In this document: one piece after another, positions 1 to 13,100 of the stretch
Layout: each line of letters begins with the position of its first letter
How positions within the stretch are numbered: position 1 is the first letter of the stretch
Assembly: GCF_036417845.1 (NCBI RefSeq)
Contig: NC_090020.1
Span: 31,976,425-32,040,424, forward strand
Direction: 5' to 3'
Length of the DNA stretch: 64,000 nucleotides
Source: Apteryx mantelli
Taxonomy: Eukaryota > Chordata > Aves > Apterygiformes > Apterygidae
Notes under the pieces: generated by a model
Told to the model about the DNA's origin: nothing
The model's input: only the letters and a program-made list of their open reading frames with translations
The model's database searches: none
Made by a program: the position numbers and the translations under genes

Positions 1-1347
1 CTGGGGAGCCCAGAACTGGACGCAGTACTCCAGATGGGGCCTCACCAGGGCTGAGTAGAGGGGCAGGATCACCTCCCTCGACCTGCTGGCAACACTCTTC
101 CTGATGCACCCCAGGATACCATTGGCCTTCTTGGCCACAAGGGCACATTGCTGCCTCATGCTTAACTTGGTGTCCACCAGCTCTCCCAGGTCCTTCTCCG
201 CAGAGCTGCTTTCCAGCAGGTCAACCCCCAACCTGTCCTGGTGCATGGGGTTATTCCTCCCTAGGTGCAGGACCCTGCACTTGCCTTTGCTGAACTTCAT
301 GAGGTTCCTCTTCGCCCACCTCTCCAGCCTGTCCAAGTCTCTTTGAATGGCAGCACAGCCCTCTGGCGTATCAGCCACTCCTCCCAGTTTTGTATCATCA
401 GCAAACTTGCTGAGGGTGCACTCTATCCCTTCATCCAGGTCATTCATGAAGAAGTTGAACAAGACTGGACCCAGTACTGACCCCGGGGGACACCACTAGC
501 TACAGGCCTCCAACTAGACTCTGTGCCACTGATCACAACCCTCTGAGCTCTGCCATTCAGCCAGTTCTCAATCCACCTCACTGTCCACTCATCTAACCCA
601 CACTTCCTGAGCGTGTCTTTTAGGATGCTATGGGAGACAGTGTCAAAAGCCTTGCTGAAGTCAAGGCAGACAACATCCACTGCTCTCCCCTCATCTACCC
701 AGCCAGTCATTCCATCAGAGAAGGCTATCAGATTGGTTAGGCATGATTTCCCCTTGGTGAAGCCATGCTGACTACTCCTGATCACCTTCTTTTCCTCCAC
801 ATGCTTGGAGATGGCTTCCAGGATGAGCTGCTCCATCACCTTTCCAGGGATGGAGGTGAGGCTGACTGGCCTGTAGTTCCCCGGGTCCTCCTTCTCGCCC
901 TTTCTGAAGACTGGGGTGACACTGGCTTTCTTCCAGTCCTCAGGCACCTCTCCTGTCCTCCATGACCTTTCCAAGATGATGGAGAGTGGCTTAGCAATGA
1001 CATCCGCCAGCTCCCTCAGCACTCGTGGGTGCATCCCATCAGGGCCCATGGATTTGTGGGTGTCAAGTTTGCTTAAATGATCTCTAACCCAATCCTCCTC
1101 CACCAAGGGAAAGTCTTCCTCTCTCCAGACTTTCTCTCTTGCCTCCAGGATCTGGGGTTCCTGAGGGCTGGCCTGAGCAGTAAAGACTGAAGCAAAGAAG
1201 GCATTCAGTAACTCTGCCTTCTCTGCATCCTTCGTCACCAGGGCACCCACCCCCATTCAGCAAAGGGCCCACATTTTCCCTAGTCTTCCTCTTGCTGCTG
1301 ATGTATTTGAAGAAGCCCTTCTTGCTGTCCTTGACATCTCTAGCCAG
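1..1347 (-). mobile_element. CR1 LINE fragment, 5'-truncated, cut by the left window edge
   Basis: The minus strand encodes a CR1-type non-LTR retrotransposon. Read from 1347 down to 1, it gives the region just before the reverse transcriptase (RT), then the RT fingers and palm, and then the conserved part holding the FADD catalytic motif (minus strand near 390-410). The 5' end of the element is missing, as in most CR1 copies. The 3' end, where CR1 has a short octamer repeat, lies left of position 1. The reading frame is broken in at least two places, near 1257 and near 470-490, so this is a dead copy. The long stretches still open suggest moderate age. CR1 dominates the interspersed repeats of birds and is common in other sauropsids. 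The right boundary is placed where similarity to CR1 stops and a short tandem repeat starts. Confidence 0.93.
444..1256 (-). pseudogene. Broken CR1 reverse transcriptase ORF (270 codons)
   Basis: This is the longest open piece of the CR1 RT. Motifs visible in order are the pre-RT segment with [12 protein letters not shown], the GPDGMHPRVLRELAD motif typical of CR1 and Jockey-like RTs, NYRPVSLTS, the QHGFTKGKSC block, the catalytic-core CLDFSKAFDTVSH motif (about residues 195-208), and SGVPRG. After SGVPRG the frame shifts, so the YxDD-equivalent motif (FADD) is found in a neighbouring frame further left. At its N-terminal end the frame also breaks, near 1257, since the normal CR1 upstream residues continue in another frame. 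No functional protein is expected. The homology is to a retrotransposon and not to a host gene. Confidence 0.9.
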
Positions 1348-1401
1348 AGTCTAGAAACTGTCAAAAGTCTCAGAAACTGTCAAAGTCTCAGAAACTGTTT
1401 A
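1348..1401. repeat. Three-copy 18-bp tandem repeat at the CR1 boundary
   Basis: Three consecutive 18-bp units, each built on AGTCTCAGAAACTGTCAA, lie at 1348-1365, 1366-1383 and 1384-1401. Differences are one or two bases in the first unit and two at the end of the third. The array starts exactly where the CR1 similarity ends. It may be a local duplication made when the CR1 inserted, or older flanking sequence. Confidence 0.85.
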
Positions 1402-4400
1402 TAGTCTGAAATATTTTTTTTCCAAGACACTGAAAAGGGCTTGTTTAAATACAAGAGTATAAAAAGACTACTGCATTCTTTGTATTCCTCTAGGCAACCT
1501 TAATTCCATAACAGTATTTGAGTTTTACTTTTTTTTAAACATAAAACTAAGTTGTTTGCAGGAACAGACTTTTTACTTCAGTAAATTTACATTTCTAGGA
1601 ATAGGTCCTATGCCCAAAATTTAGGATGAGCCTCCTCACAGCAGTGAAAAATTCAGTTATTGGTATGGAAAAGAGTCTAATTTTCAAATTCAAAATAAAA
1701 AGGCTAAAAACTTTCACTCTTGGAAGAAAAATTACTTTTAAATCAGCTATTACCTCTTCCTTGTACCCTTTCCTATAAATATTTATAGTGGGAAACAAAA
1801 AGCGTGAGCTGATTAGTTTGCATGCTGCTGCATTATAGCAAAGTGCTGGCTTTCTCACATGACTAGATAAAGTGCAGTATATACTCGGACATTTAAAAGG
1901 ACATACTTAAAGCTTCACAGAAGCTGAGGCACCCAAGTCCTGTCGAGCAGCCTGCCAATTATGTCACACAACTGTTTACCAGCAGTCCACTTAACTGTAA
2001 AATCAGAGTCTGATACATGTAGCGAATAAGAGCTGTAAATACCTAATTGTTATTCCCTTTAAAAAACAAAGTCTGACAGCAAGGAAAAAAAAGGCAAAAC
2101 CCAAGAAAATTACACTTCATTTCTTGCCTGGAAAGAAGCTCCTAGAAAGTTACAGGCACTCCGTAGTCCTACCCTTCAAGACATGACAAACTTGCTATCA
2201 TCAGGCTCATGGGGTAGGGTTTCCAGAGCTCGCATGATTAAAGTTGACAGAACTACTGCAAAAGTCAGCTGCTTCTTGCCCAGATAACATAACCCTTTTG
2301 TCAGGCAGAAGGGGAATGGTGCAGGGGGGAAAAAAGGAAACAAAAAAGAAAGAGTCAGGAGGGAAGAGGCAATCACAGCAGAAACAAGGCACTTCCCTAC
2401 ACCAAATACTGACCAAGAACTGCACACATGGTGAGTGTAGTAATGCTCCAGTCTACTTTCCCCAGCTCCTCAGCCTGGCAACATCGCATTGGTATGGTGC
2501 TAAACCTTGAAAATGATAGTCAGCGCCCAGCCCAGGGACTGCTCCTGTGGCCGATGCCATCGGGATGGCTAAGGTTGGTCTGCAGAGACATCGGCCCAAA
2601 CGCCTGCCCTGGTTAGTTCACCAGCTGAGTGAAAGCAAACTGTCAAGCCTGGTTTTGACCCAGAAGAAGAAGAAGAAGAAGAAAAAAAAAATCTATGGCT
2701 CCACATTGCACAATTATCTACTCAAATGTATCTCCAGCTCTTCAACTTTTATAATGATTCTGCTCATCAGTATGCAGAAACACAGTCATCTTGCAGCCCA
2801 TGAAATCTTTTTGCAACAATTCCGATTTCCAAAACACCAATTTGTACTACTTAGCTTATGAATGATACATGAAGCAACTAAAACAGTATTACCTCTCTCC
2901 ACTATACAAAACCTTGGACATCCTGCTTCTCAAAAATCACAAGGCATTTAAATGCAAAGTAAAACTTTTATATGCACCTTTTAATGTATTGAGCTTTTAG
3001 GATGACAGCTTCAGAATTTTCATCTGTGCAGCTGTTGCAGAAAAAAAGAAGGATGTTTGTGTTTCCCTCCTCTGTGTTTAACTGTTGCAAAACCTTATTT
3101 CCAAGCAACCATGCTGACTTGTCTATGTATTGAGGACACACACTGAACACAGCTCATAATCTTCTTGATGCAGACGATTACTGGAGAGTTAAGCTGGGGG
3201 TAGCAGCAGGGTGTGAAGACCTGTCCATGGATATACCCCCATCACAGATCCCCCCAATACTCTGATACAAGGAGCTGCCCAGTGCAGCATGCTCATACTC
3301 TTCCCAAGAGACCCAATTCCTCTACGTGTCATTCATGGAGTTTAAATACTCAAATTACTCCAGTTATACTCCATGGCCAAAGTGACTTCAGAGTCATTCA
3401 GTTCTTTCAGACATTGGAAATTCATATCATGGCAACGATCTCCTGAGAGCAAGAGCTCACAAGAGCTTTTGACCTATTTGTCAAGAACCCAAACAGGTGA
3501 TTCCCATATGTGTTCAGTGGAGTCTCACCATGACTTTTAAAGTCTGCAAAGGCTCTAATCATGAGATACATTGCTGAAAAGTTGTGAAGTGAGTGTGGCT
3601 TGAATGCCTTCTCCAGACTAAAACCTAATCATGAGGTGAAACTGCAAGTTCCTTCTACAAGCCAAGAGGACTTCAAAGAGTCTTCTCAGAAGCCTTCCCC
3701 CTCTAACTGTAGCTTCTCATGAATAATTTTGGGGGATTTGCTCCCAATAGGGTAAACTAATTGTAGCAAAACTCAGCTGATTGCTTCTAACCATCTACTA
3801 CCAAGATAATGGAGTATTTTTCAAGTTCAAAAGCTTTTAGTTAGAAGAGAATTTGAAAATTTCTTGAATATAAAAACTTTAACACAAGCTGCTGTCAACC
3901 CAAAGCCTGTATTGAAAGTTAGGTCTGTGATTAGGTACCATTTCACACAAACATCCATACATCAAGACTGTACTTTGGTTTGTCATCCTCCCCTTCTTCA
4001 ACAGAATAAAAGTAGAGACTTATTTTTACGAAACTTTCAAAAAAAAAAAATACAGGTCTTAATTTATGCTGGCAACCATTAAAAAAAAAAAAATCAGAGT
4101 AGTGTATTAAGACATCAGAAACAAACAGTAAAAATTTGTTCTGCTGAAATAGGGGTATGTGATAAAATTATCTGGATGTAAACAGGAGGATCCAGAAAAG
4201 GAAATTATCTGACAGAACCTGAGAAAAACTCATTACATGCATAAAAATCTAATGTTAATATTTTTTGTTTCAATAAGGATAGGATAAAAGGACCTTCCTG
4301 TGAAAGAGTAAGCAATATCCAAAATGTTGAAGCACAATACTTTTATAGAAAGATTTGTTTTTTCTGAACTAGTAAGAATAGGTACTCTGGTTAATCCAGT

Positions 4401-6239
4401 TCAAGAAGATCCACATATTCACTAATTATATGTTTGCTGTTATCAAGAGAAATCAGAGGAAGGCTTCAGTTTTTCTAGTGAGAATACTACCTTCAGTATT
4501 CAGGAGAGTTATAACAATATTACAGTGACTTCCAGCCTCACGTCTCCAGTCCAACATGCACGCTAGAAAGATGCTTCAGTGGAAGCACGGCATCACATTA
4601 ACAGCACTAATTCCAGTCATTCTCTCTAATCACAGCTGATTCTGTGCATGTTGGTGATGAATTCAAATGGTGAATGCTGGAACAGTTTAGAATCACATTT
4701 TCAGACTTTCCCTTCCCTAGAATTGGGGGGAAAGGGGGCTGGCAGGGAGACACACAGACTCACTGCAGTTTTAGTACCTATTCAACAAGGAATTAAGAAT
4801 CATTTAGCAACAGAAGTCATAACTTTTTTCACAGTGTTGCATGGAGTTTTAGTAGTCTGCCTCTGGTGCCAGCTACAACGGGACAAACTCTCCGGGAACA
4901 CAGTGCAAGTACCTGGGAGTAGGTAAAGAGATGCCCAGGTGATAACAACATTTCTCTGATTCTGGGGCTGATTACAGCTCTGACATAAGTTAGAGCAACA
5001 GCAGTTTTTTCCAGACTACTTTGAATCTCATGACTTTTTTTTTCCAAATATGCTTATTAATAAGCCATCTGTCTGTTAAAACATAGGTGTAGTGCATAAG
5101 TTTGTGAATTTGAGAACACCAAAATAACAATGAGTTGAGGAAAGTACACTGCCTTCTGAATTCATAAAGAGAATACAGCCTTTAAAAGAAAAATAAAGAG
5201 GTAAATCTGATAAAAAAAACGTGCTTATCTTTGAAAGTTTCTGACTGAAGAAATGGATTATCTCAAAACAAAGTGAGAAGGGACAGAAAATAATAATATT
5301 AGCAATTCTTACAAAGGCTATGAGAGTCACTGAAGGCCAAAGAGAGCCCTGTCAAAAAGGAGATCTTACTGCATGTGACCACAACTTCAAGATAAGAGAG
5401 AAAGCTATTACGTAAAAGAAATTAAATATGCCCAAACAAGTTTTTCTTGCCACTCCCTAGTCCCAAAACAAAGTTATTCCAACACACACTTGCACTGACC
5501 TCACAGCACAAAATAGGAAGTATTAGAAGTATTTCCAGAAAAACTCTCAGGTCACAAGCATGATTTCATTGAAGGATTAACCAGAAAGTGAGACTATCCT
5601 ATCAACATCATCCTGTTACCATCATCATCACCCTGCCATTACATGCAACAGTAAAATATAAACAAAAAGCTACTTGAAAAACAGGGAAGCCTTTTCATGA
5701 AGCAGAGTCAATAAAGGTAATACAGATACCTACTCCTCTAAAGAACATCATTAGTGAGAATACACTTACTGTTGTGGATCTAATTTCCTCCAGAGGGAGA
5801 AACAAACACATAAAGTCTGCCTTCATGTTACAACTTCATACAAAAGCTACACAGCATTTTACATGGTACAAGTTCACAAGTAGGATCTCTGCCCACAATA
5901 TACAATGGAAAGCTTACAGCTAGCAGAAAGGAAAAATGATCCAAGTTTATCCAAGTGAGATTCCCTAAACAATTTCAAAGCTTAGTGTTTGAAAACACAG
6001 TAACTGAAAAAAGCACCATCACTGCTATATGCAGGTTATTGCTCAGAGTCTCTCTCAAGCATTTGAAATGATACCTGGAGAAATATGGTAGATTTCCACA
6101 AATGATGGTGGGAAGCAGGGGGAGAAAAAACACAGATTATTAACAAACTCAGATACAGGGACTCTTAAACAGCTATTTGGCAGACTGTGCTGCACAGCAC
6201 ATTAACTGAGCGTTTTTTCAGCAGTGTAATACCCATACC
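1402..6239. other. AT-rich DNA without a recognisable gene
   Basis: Short ORFs occur here on both strands, but none shows codon-like composition, a recognisable domain or paired splice sites. An (AAG)n tract lies at 2662-2691, and A or T homopolymers occur at 4038-4050 and 4081-4093. If the CpG island at 6240-7015 drives a minus-strand gene, this stretch would be its first intron. I could not find a coding exon of AGTPBP1, the gene expected there from human synteny. Confidence 0.6.
2662..2691. repeat. (AAG)n microsatellite ending in poly(A)
   Basis: About six AGA/AAG triplets are followed directly by ten A residues. It is a simple repeat in non-coding DNA. Confidence 0.9.
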
Positions 6240-7015
6240 AGGCTATCTGGGCAGGCAGCGCAGCCGGACCACAAGACAAAAGCTTTAGGACAGCGGCCCC
6301 AGCGCTGGCAGGACGGCGCTTCGCGGAGCACGGAAGTTTCGCCACCTCCCACCACCAGAGCGAGCGTCTCCGCATCAGCCGCGCCGCAAGCAGAGACCCC
6401 GCTCGCCCGCGGCTCTGGCGGCGCCCGCGGGCAGCCCCGGCCCAGGCCGCCGCCGCGGCGGCGAGGGAGCCGCGGGCAGGAGCCCAAGCCCCCGCAGCGC
6501 GGCCGCGGCCGGGCTCCGCCGGGGCAGCGCAGCCGCAGGGGCCGGGGCGCAGGGAGCCGCCCCGCCGCGCCGCGCCGCGCCGCGGTCCCCCCGCAGGACG
6601 GAGCCCCGCGCGGGCGGCCACGGCCGCTCCCCGCAGGCGGCGGCGGCGCCGCGCCCGGCCCGGCCCTGCCGCAGGCGGCGCCCGCGCCGCCTCCCGCCCG
6701 CGCTGCCGGGAGCTTCACCTTGGCGGCGGCCGCCCCGCCGCGCCGGTGCGGGGGCGGCAGGCGGCGGCTGCGGACTGCGCCCCGCCGTCCTCATGCGAAC
6801 GGCGGCGGCAAGAACCTGCCCGCACCGCGGGGACGTCACGGCCCCCCGCCCGCCGCGCCGCGCCGCGCCGCGCGCAGGCGCCGCGCTCCGCGCCGCCGCC
6901 GCCCCGCGGGGAGGAAGATGCACGGCCGGGATGCGCCGCGCCGCCCTGCCGCTCGCCTCTGCAGGAGGCTGCAGGGGGGAGGCCGGGCGGGCGGGGAAGG
7001 GCGTTTATGGTGTTA
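6240..7015. promoter_or_regulatory. CpG island, probable promoter of a minus-strand gene (AGTPBP1 candidate)
   Basis: Nearly 800 bases of very high GC content, dense in CpG, stand out sharply from AT-rich flanks. No TATA box is obvious. On the minus strand, a good splice donor (CCAAG followed by GTGAAG, junction at 6719/6718) could end a 5' UTR exon. In human, AGTPBP1 lies next to NAA35 and is transcribed away from it, so its promoter would sit here in a compact genome. AGTPBP1 encodes a cytosolic carboxypeptidase that removes polyglutamate side chains from tubulin. No AGTPBP1 coding sequence is visible in the window, so the gene assignment is inference from synteny; the CpG island itself is directly seen. 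Confidence 0.8.
6719..6950 (-). other. Candidate non-coding first exon inside the CpG island
   Basis: The 3' boundary is set by the minus-strand donor-like sequence at 6719/6718 (exon ...CCAAG, intron GTGAAG...). The 5' end at about 6950 is only an estimate based on the GC-rich core. No convincing ORF begins here: the long ORFs across this block are Ala, Arg, Gly and Pro rich in every frame, which is what GC-rich DNA gives by chance. Transcript data would be needed to accept it as an exon. Confidence 0.25.
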
Positions 7016-7075
7016 GTGATAAAGTGAAGTTCTGCTTATCATCCATGCCCCCGTCTACAGATGATCTGTAGAGAT

Positions 7076-7076
7076 A

Positions 7077-7103
<27 letters not shown>
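7076..7103. repeat. (CA)14 microsatellite
   Basis: Fourteen uninterrupted CA dinucleotides lie just right of the CpG island. It is a typical length-polymorphic dinucleotide repeat. Confidence 0.97.
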
Positions 7104-7107
<4 letters not shown>

Positions 7108-10100
7108 TCCACACCTTCTGAACACACAACAAGCAGCTCTAGTGGCAAGTCAGCAGATACCTCAGAGGTTAGGACTTGGGGACTACTTTTGTATAGCTAA
7201 CATAGAGAGGAGACACCAATCCTCCAATTTGGACTTTGTTAACTCTAGTCTTTGCCTAGCTAGCGTGAGCCAACTTCTGCACATTAGATCAGGGAAGTCA
7301 ACTGCAGCTTCAATTGAGTGAATTCAAGTTTAAAGTGGTTTAACAGATTGTTTAGCCCGTTATTGTGTCACTTATGCATAAATGCCAATTACATTTTCTT
7401 AATACCCCCCCCCCATATTAACATGAATGGATAGGAACAGTTAAGGGATATAACCAGTACTCCTTACTTTTACTACTGTTCACTTGGTCTTTCTCCAGCA
7501 TTTCAACATCAATTATGCTCCCTAGAATTTGTAAACCTGTTGGGTTTGGGTTACAAACAAAACATACACATACATTTGGAAGGAGATCCCTCCCTCTCCT
7601 GCCTTACAGTTCTGCAGTCTTGAATAAAAGGAATGCAGGGTATCAGAATGCAGTGTATTGGCACTGGAGTAGGAATAGTCTCACTCATTTCCTAACAGCA
7701 GTCATACTGGACTATTATGAAGAGAGAATACTCTAAACCAGTAAAGACTACAGCTACAAGTTTTCTGTAAAGTTCTATTCATGGAATGGCTCTGAATGTA
7801 TAACTCAGTCTAAAGCACTGTCAGGGCATTAGCAGAAGAGATGGAATAAACTGAAATATGACTCAGTTGAAGACAAAAATAGTCTAAGGCAGGCATTGAC
7901 ATGTAAAGAGCAATTAAAGGGAATACAGATAAAAATATACTACATTTTTCAAAGCTGAAGTCAAAGTTAGTTTACTTAAAAAGTTAGTTCAGAAAAGAAT
8001 GTTTTTAAACAGCTCTGTATGTGTGCTGGCACATGAGAAAAAAAAGTCAATTAAAAAGATGAGACTTCTCTACTGAAGAAGAAGGACACAGCATTAGATC
8101 CAATTAATTTAGGACTGTCAAAAAGTGTCATTTCACTTAAAGGAAAAAATGAGCGATATCAATATGGCTAATAGAATACTTGGATCAGTTGCTGAAATCC
8201 ATTACCTTTTCACACTGGGAACGTAATCAAAGAACGCAGATAAATGGAACCCCAACACAAAATAAGAATAAAATCTTTATCTTAGTTATTTCACCCAGGA
8301 GATTGTTCTGCACAAAACTCCTATTTTTTTCTAGCTAAACATCTATTTATGAGAGTTGAAGGTCTGAGCCATTAATTCATTAAACCTAGGTTTTCTTGCA
8401 GGTAAAGTGATTCCACATTTAGTATTTATTTCTACAGGGCACAAATTTAGAAATTTATCTTTAGGAAACTTGACTCTGGTGTACAAATGTACCTGCAAGC
8501 CAATATTCTTATTTACATTCATATGCTATTCTTATTTATCTAAGAATTGCCACTGATTCTGATGAAATTTACTTGTATGAGACTGTCTGCAAGAACTTGT
8601 CCTAGTTTTGTTTCTATTTTGAAACAGATTACTGCGTGTGAAAGCGAACAGTTTATTCTGGAATCCTTTGTAAAGATATACTTAAAATCACTCTCAGAAT
8701 ACAATTCTAAATCGTTTATTTGATGCTGTAACATTAATGCGATTTTTTTTTTTTGATTTCACAAAATTGTTCAACATTTCAAGTAAAGTCTGACAAGTAC
8801 ATGAAACTATTGGAAACAATTAACTTTTTAGTTAGAGAAAGCCATAAATCTGCATTGTTAAAAAAAAAAAAAAGGCAATGGCAAATTATATTATTGCAAC
8901 TAAATGCAAGGAGCCAGTCCCTCTTTCCTGAAATTAACAGACACAATAATACAGCCTTGTGGAGCAGAGCAGGTTCCACACAAGATTAAGTCTCAAATTT
9001 CAGCATCTGTAGGGAATTCTGTCACCGGTACATGCTTAGCAGGACAATCCAAGCACTTACAAAAAAGTAACAAATATATGTCAACCTACAAGTGCTGTGA
9101 AAGGGCAAGGCAAGAAAAGGCAAAGGACATGTTCAGCAACATAAGCAAAAAAAGGCATTTTATATGTTTATAGAAGTCAATTACATTAAATTAATTTAGT
9201 ATTTTTTCTCAAGGTATAAGCATAATGAATTAAGTGACAAGCATGGACAGAGGGGCATAAGTTTGTAAACAGAGTCTTCCCCAGTTCCAATTGCATGTTT
9301 ATGACCTGATTCTACAACGTTTACCAGTATGTAAGTAGTGCAGTAAGACTTCCAGGATAGAAGTGTATAACTAAAATAATCATAAATAATTTTAAGAGTT
9401 GATGGTTATTCCCTGTGGGAATAGAAAGGAGAACACGAAAAAGCTCTTCAAAATATTTGAATGGTAATTAAATGTAAGCAGGAAGAGACCCATTATCCTT
9501 TTACATGATTTCAGTGAGACTATGCAAATTTATTACAGTTGAGAAACTGATCAATACCTTTTCTGCTTTTACTTTTTTAAAACTAAAATAACAACTACTG
9601 CTAGCTACTAGTCAATTGTGGAAAGATTTCTAGGGAAAGGAATAACACACTTCTGTTACCATCAAATATATACGATTACAATCTTTGGTATAGAGTAATA
9701 TTAAATAGGCCACATTTTCCCTAATACAGTTATTAACTAGGAGACAGTGAAGCATCCACTGACTGAAATCAGATCCAGTCAGTCAGTTTATGTAGATGTT
9801 GAAACAGAAATCAGAATGAGCCCTGTGAGAACTACTGCAGTTCACTCAGAATAAACCTTCCTTTTTTCCCTCTCTCTTGGAAGCCTTCTTACACCTCCAA
9901 CAGGAGACTGTAGAAAACTTGTTAACAAACAAGTTCTATCATTGTTTTATTTTCACAGGATGAAGACAATGTTGATTCATGTACAAATGGACAAAAAGGA
10001 TCTCAGCATAGGACTATTTGAATCCCTACTGCATTCAAACAAATTCTCATGAAGCAAACAGAAGCTGTAATCACACTAAAGAAAACCATGTTGACTGAAA

Positions 10101-13100
10101 GCACAATACTGGAACGTGCTCAGAGCTTTGATTCTCTTTGAGTAGGTGATTACAGATGAAGTACACAGCACTTTGGAAGAGACAGATCAGGACCCTGTAA
10201 TTGACTAAAAGTTCTCCTCTCTGTTTCCTTTTTAATTACCACCCAGTTACTCATTGTTTCCTATTAAACTTTAACCTGTAGTAGTTAAATCTGCCTCACC
10301 GGTTCTATAGTCCCATGTACTGAACAAATCCAGCCAGTTCCAGACAATAAACATGACTGCTAGTTCTCCTTGACTCTAAAAAATAATCATTCACCCATTT
10401 GAGAGCCAACACTTTTCTCTACATACACACTGAAGAATTTGTTTTCGGTTCTGTATCTCTAGGTATGTCAATCCTCTCTAACCATTAGAGCACTTGGTAC
10501 TTTTCCAACAGAGCCTCTGTTCTTTTTCACCTTTGAGATCTTCTGTGCTCTGCTACACACTGTATTTCAATGTATGCAAAAGCATTTCAGCTCAACATCA
10601 CACCCATGTTTCATTCAGATATTCTTGCTTTTATAATATTACAAAAGAAATAACAACCCATCAACTGATCTATCTGAAAGCATAAGTAAAAAGTGGAAAT
10701 TTGCAGATAAACTTTATTTTTTGCATAGACCAACTCAGAATGTATAGATTTGTATACTGATGGTATTTTCATCTAATATTGGGGGGGGGGCGGTTGGTTG
10801 GTTGTGTTGTTGGTTTGGGGAGGCGGGGAGGAATTCCCCAAATGATGCGCTGTGCTTCAAAGGCTCATACCAAGTTGGTCACTTTTTTCGAATGCCTACT
10901 GACAACCATCAAGTTTGATTTATATATGCAGGGTATTAATACAACAAAAAGAGCAAATCTTGTATTCTCCCAGTTTTATTTAAAAAAAGGAAGATTTTAT
11001 GCACATCATTTAATTTGTGCACTGAGGGCAACACAGTATGCTACTACCTCTTCATATCCTGAATACCATCACAACTGTTTTTAGTTATTTCAGTGCATCA
11101 GATTTTAACAGCTTGTATTAGTAAAAAGTTGGGAGCTAAGCATTGTGAACCTAAACTGGGGCAGTTTTCCAGTTGATTTTTATAGGCCCTTAATCTGTGG
11201 TAAACTCCACAAATACAGGCCCATTAAAGAACGGCAAGAATTAAAACAGACTTGGGCCCAGCTGAAGGTCACCTTCTTTCTATTTATGAAAGTCTTCACA
11301 AACTTTCACATATCTCTATTTTCCTTCTCTCCCTGCACCAATTACTTCCATTGACAAGGGCATCTAAAGCAATGCTAATTCTTGAACAGTCTTCACAGTA
11401 CTTTGATAAGGCAAAGGGAAAAAGAGGGACCTCAAAAGTGATATCCATTTCTAGGGGGGAAAGCTACTTAAAAATAACTTGCAGCAGGTGATCTCCCTTC
11501 CCATGATGGATTTAAGACATTACATTGGGGAGAGGAAGATTGACTGTGTTATTCAGAAATATGATAAACAACTGATTTTGTTGTAATTTTCCATAAACAG
11601 ATCATTATTTAACTCCACATGCTTAAGATTCTTGATGCATGCTATTACAGCAGACAAAGGATAGTCATCTCTTAAATCTAATTGTTTCTGTTTATTGAGC
11701 ATGTTTTAAGAACAGCTTCCAGAGCATGAGGAAAATATAACATGTTATAAATAGGCAAGACTTACTGGTAACTTATGTTTTTCCATTTAATTCGACTGAC
11801 CTTTGTGGATACAGTACTTCAAAGATAGCAGATGCCTCTTCCCTTATGCAGATCTAAATGAACAATTTTACAGGATTTTTTTTTTCTTAAGCTGAATAGT
11901 AAGGACAAGTCTGCTCATATCTCTTTGTAAGTATCCTTAAAAATTCAGAATGCTTTAGTATGAGGTTCTGCAGTGTAAAAATAGACACTGTCTATTACAA
12001 ACTCACACAAAATACATCTGTACCTTCAAAATTAATTTACCATTATTTGGGAAAGGCAAAAATAGAAGACAGTTGATTGACTAGGCCATAAATTAGTTAG
12101 TACCTAGTTAGCTGATGTATAGCTCTGTTTCCTTAAACAAAGGATTTAAATCAAGTATATGATGAAGCATTTCTTACTGTATTAACAGAACAAAGTTAGT
12201 CAATAATTAAGATTGGGGCAATCCCCTCATAATGGTTACATTTAATCCACACCCACTTCACCAAGAAGGAAGCACACAACATTATGGATACAACTACCAA
12301 GAATTAACTGCAGGTTGTTTTTCTGTTCTGTTTTTATTAACAGTGAGAATTATCTCATGGATCCTAAACAAATGTTGTGCTTGACTAAAAACAGAGGGAT
12401 GCTTTTGTATTAAACACCAAAGCATTTTAAATACCAGTATCTTTTGTAATCAATCCAGTCAGACTTGAGGTCTTAGGGAAGGGGAACAAAAATTACTGTG
12501 TGTGGGAAACCTAAGAAAAAACAAGAGGTATTTCTTTGTATGTGAATATCACTCATATCAGAAGCCAGATCAACACTTCATAGCGCTCTGTCAGTGCACT
12601 TCATTGTATTATATCAGGTAAAACAAGTGCTTTGATGTTCTTGAAACAAAACAGCCTAGAGATTCCTTCAGTGAATATGTGGAAGCTTTTTAAACTGCTA
12701 TGGTCATTTCACACACAGGTGACCAACCTGGTGTTCATTTTTGACTCAGGTATTTTTGCCAAGAGAAGTTCTAACTGATTCCAGTCAGTTATGATGTATT
12801 CACTGGTCTGTTGTGAACCGGACTGAGATCACCATGAACTTCATGAAAGCCAGCTCATAGTTGTTACCATTCAGCCTGGGCAAAAACATAAACAGGTATT
12901 TGCTTAAAGAAGCATCTGTGACAAATTTAAAACATATTACCTTCTCAGAATTTTTAAGTAAATACTGAATTATTTTATTAATTTGGTAGCTAGACGATCA
13001 TTACAGATTATTGTATGGGCTAGAGTCCTTCTCTCTTGAAGAAATTAAATACTGAATTCCCCAGAAATTTATCATTCTTTCTAGAGAGCTGAATGATGGT

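Noticed and set aside
2176-2427. 83-codon minus-strand ORF, tested as an AGTPBP1 exon
   Set aside because: No match to any part of AGTPBP1 that I recognise and no convincing splice sites.
6202-7071. Many long ORFs on both strands in the first CpG island (up to 182 codons)
   Set aside because: They are Ala, Arg, Gly and Pro rich in every frame, overlap each other and show no domain; GC-rich DNA lacks stop codons by chance.
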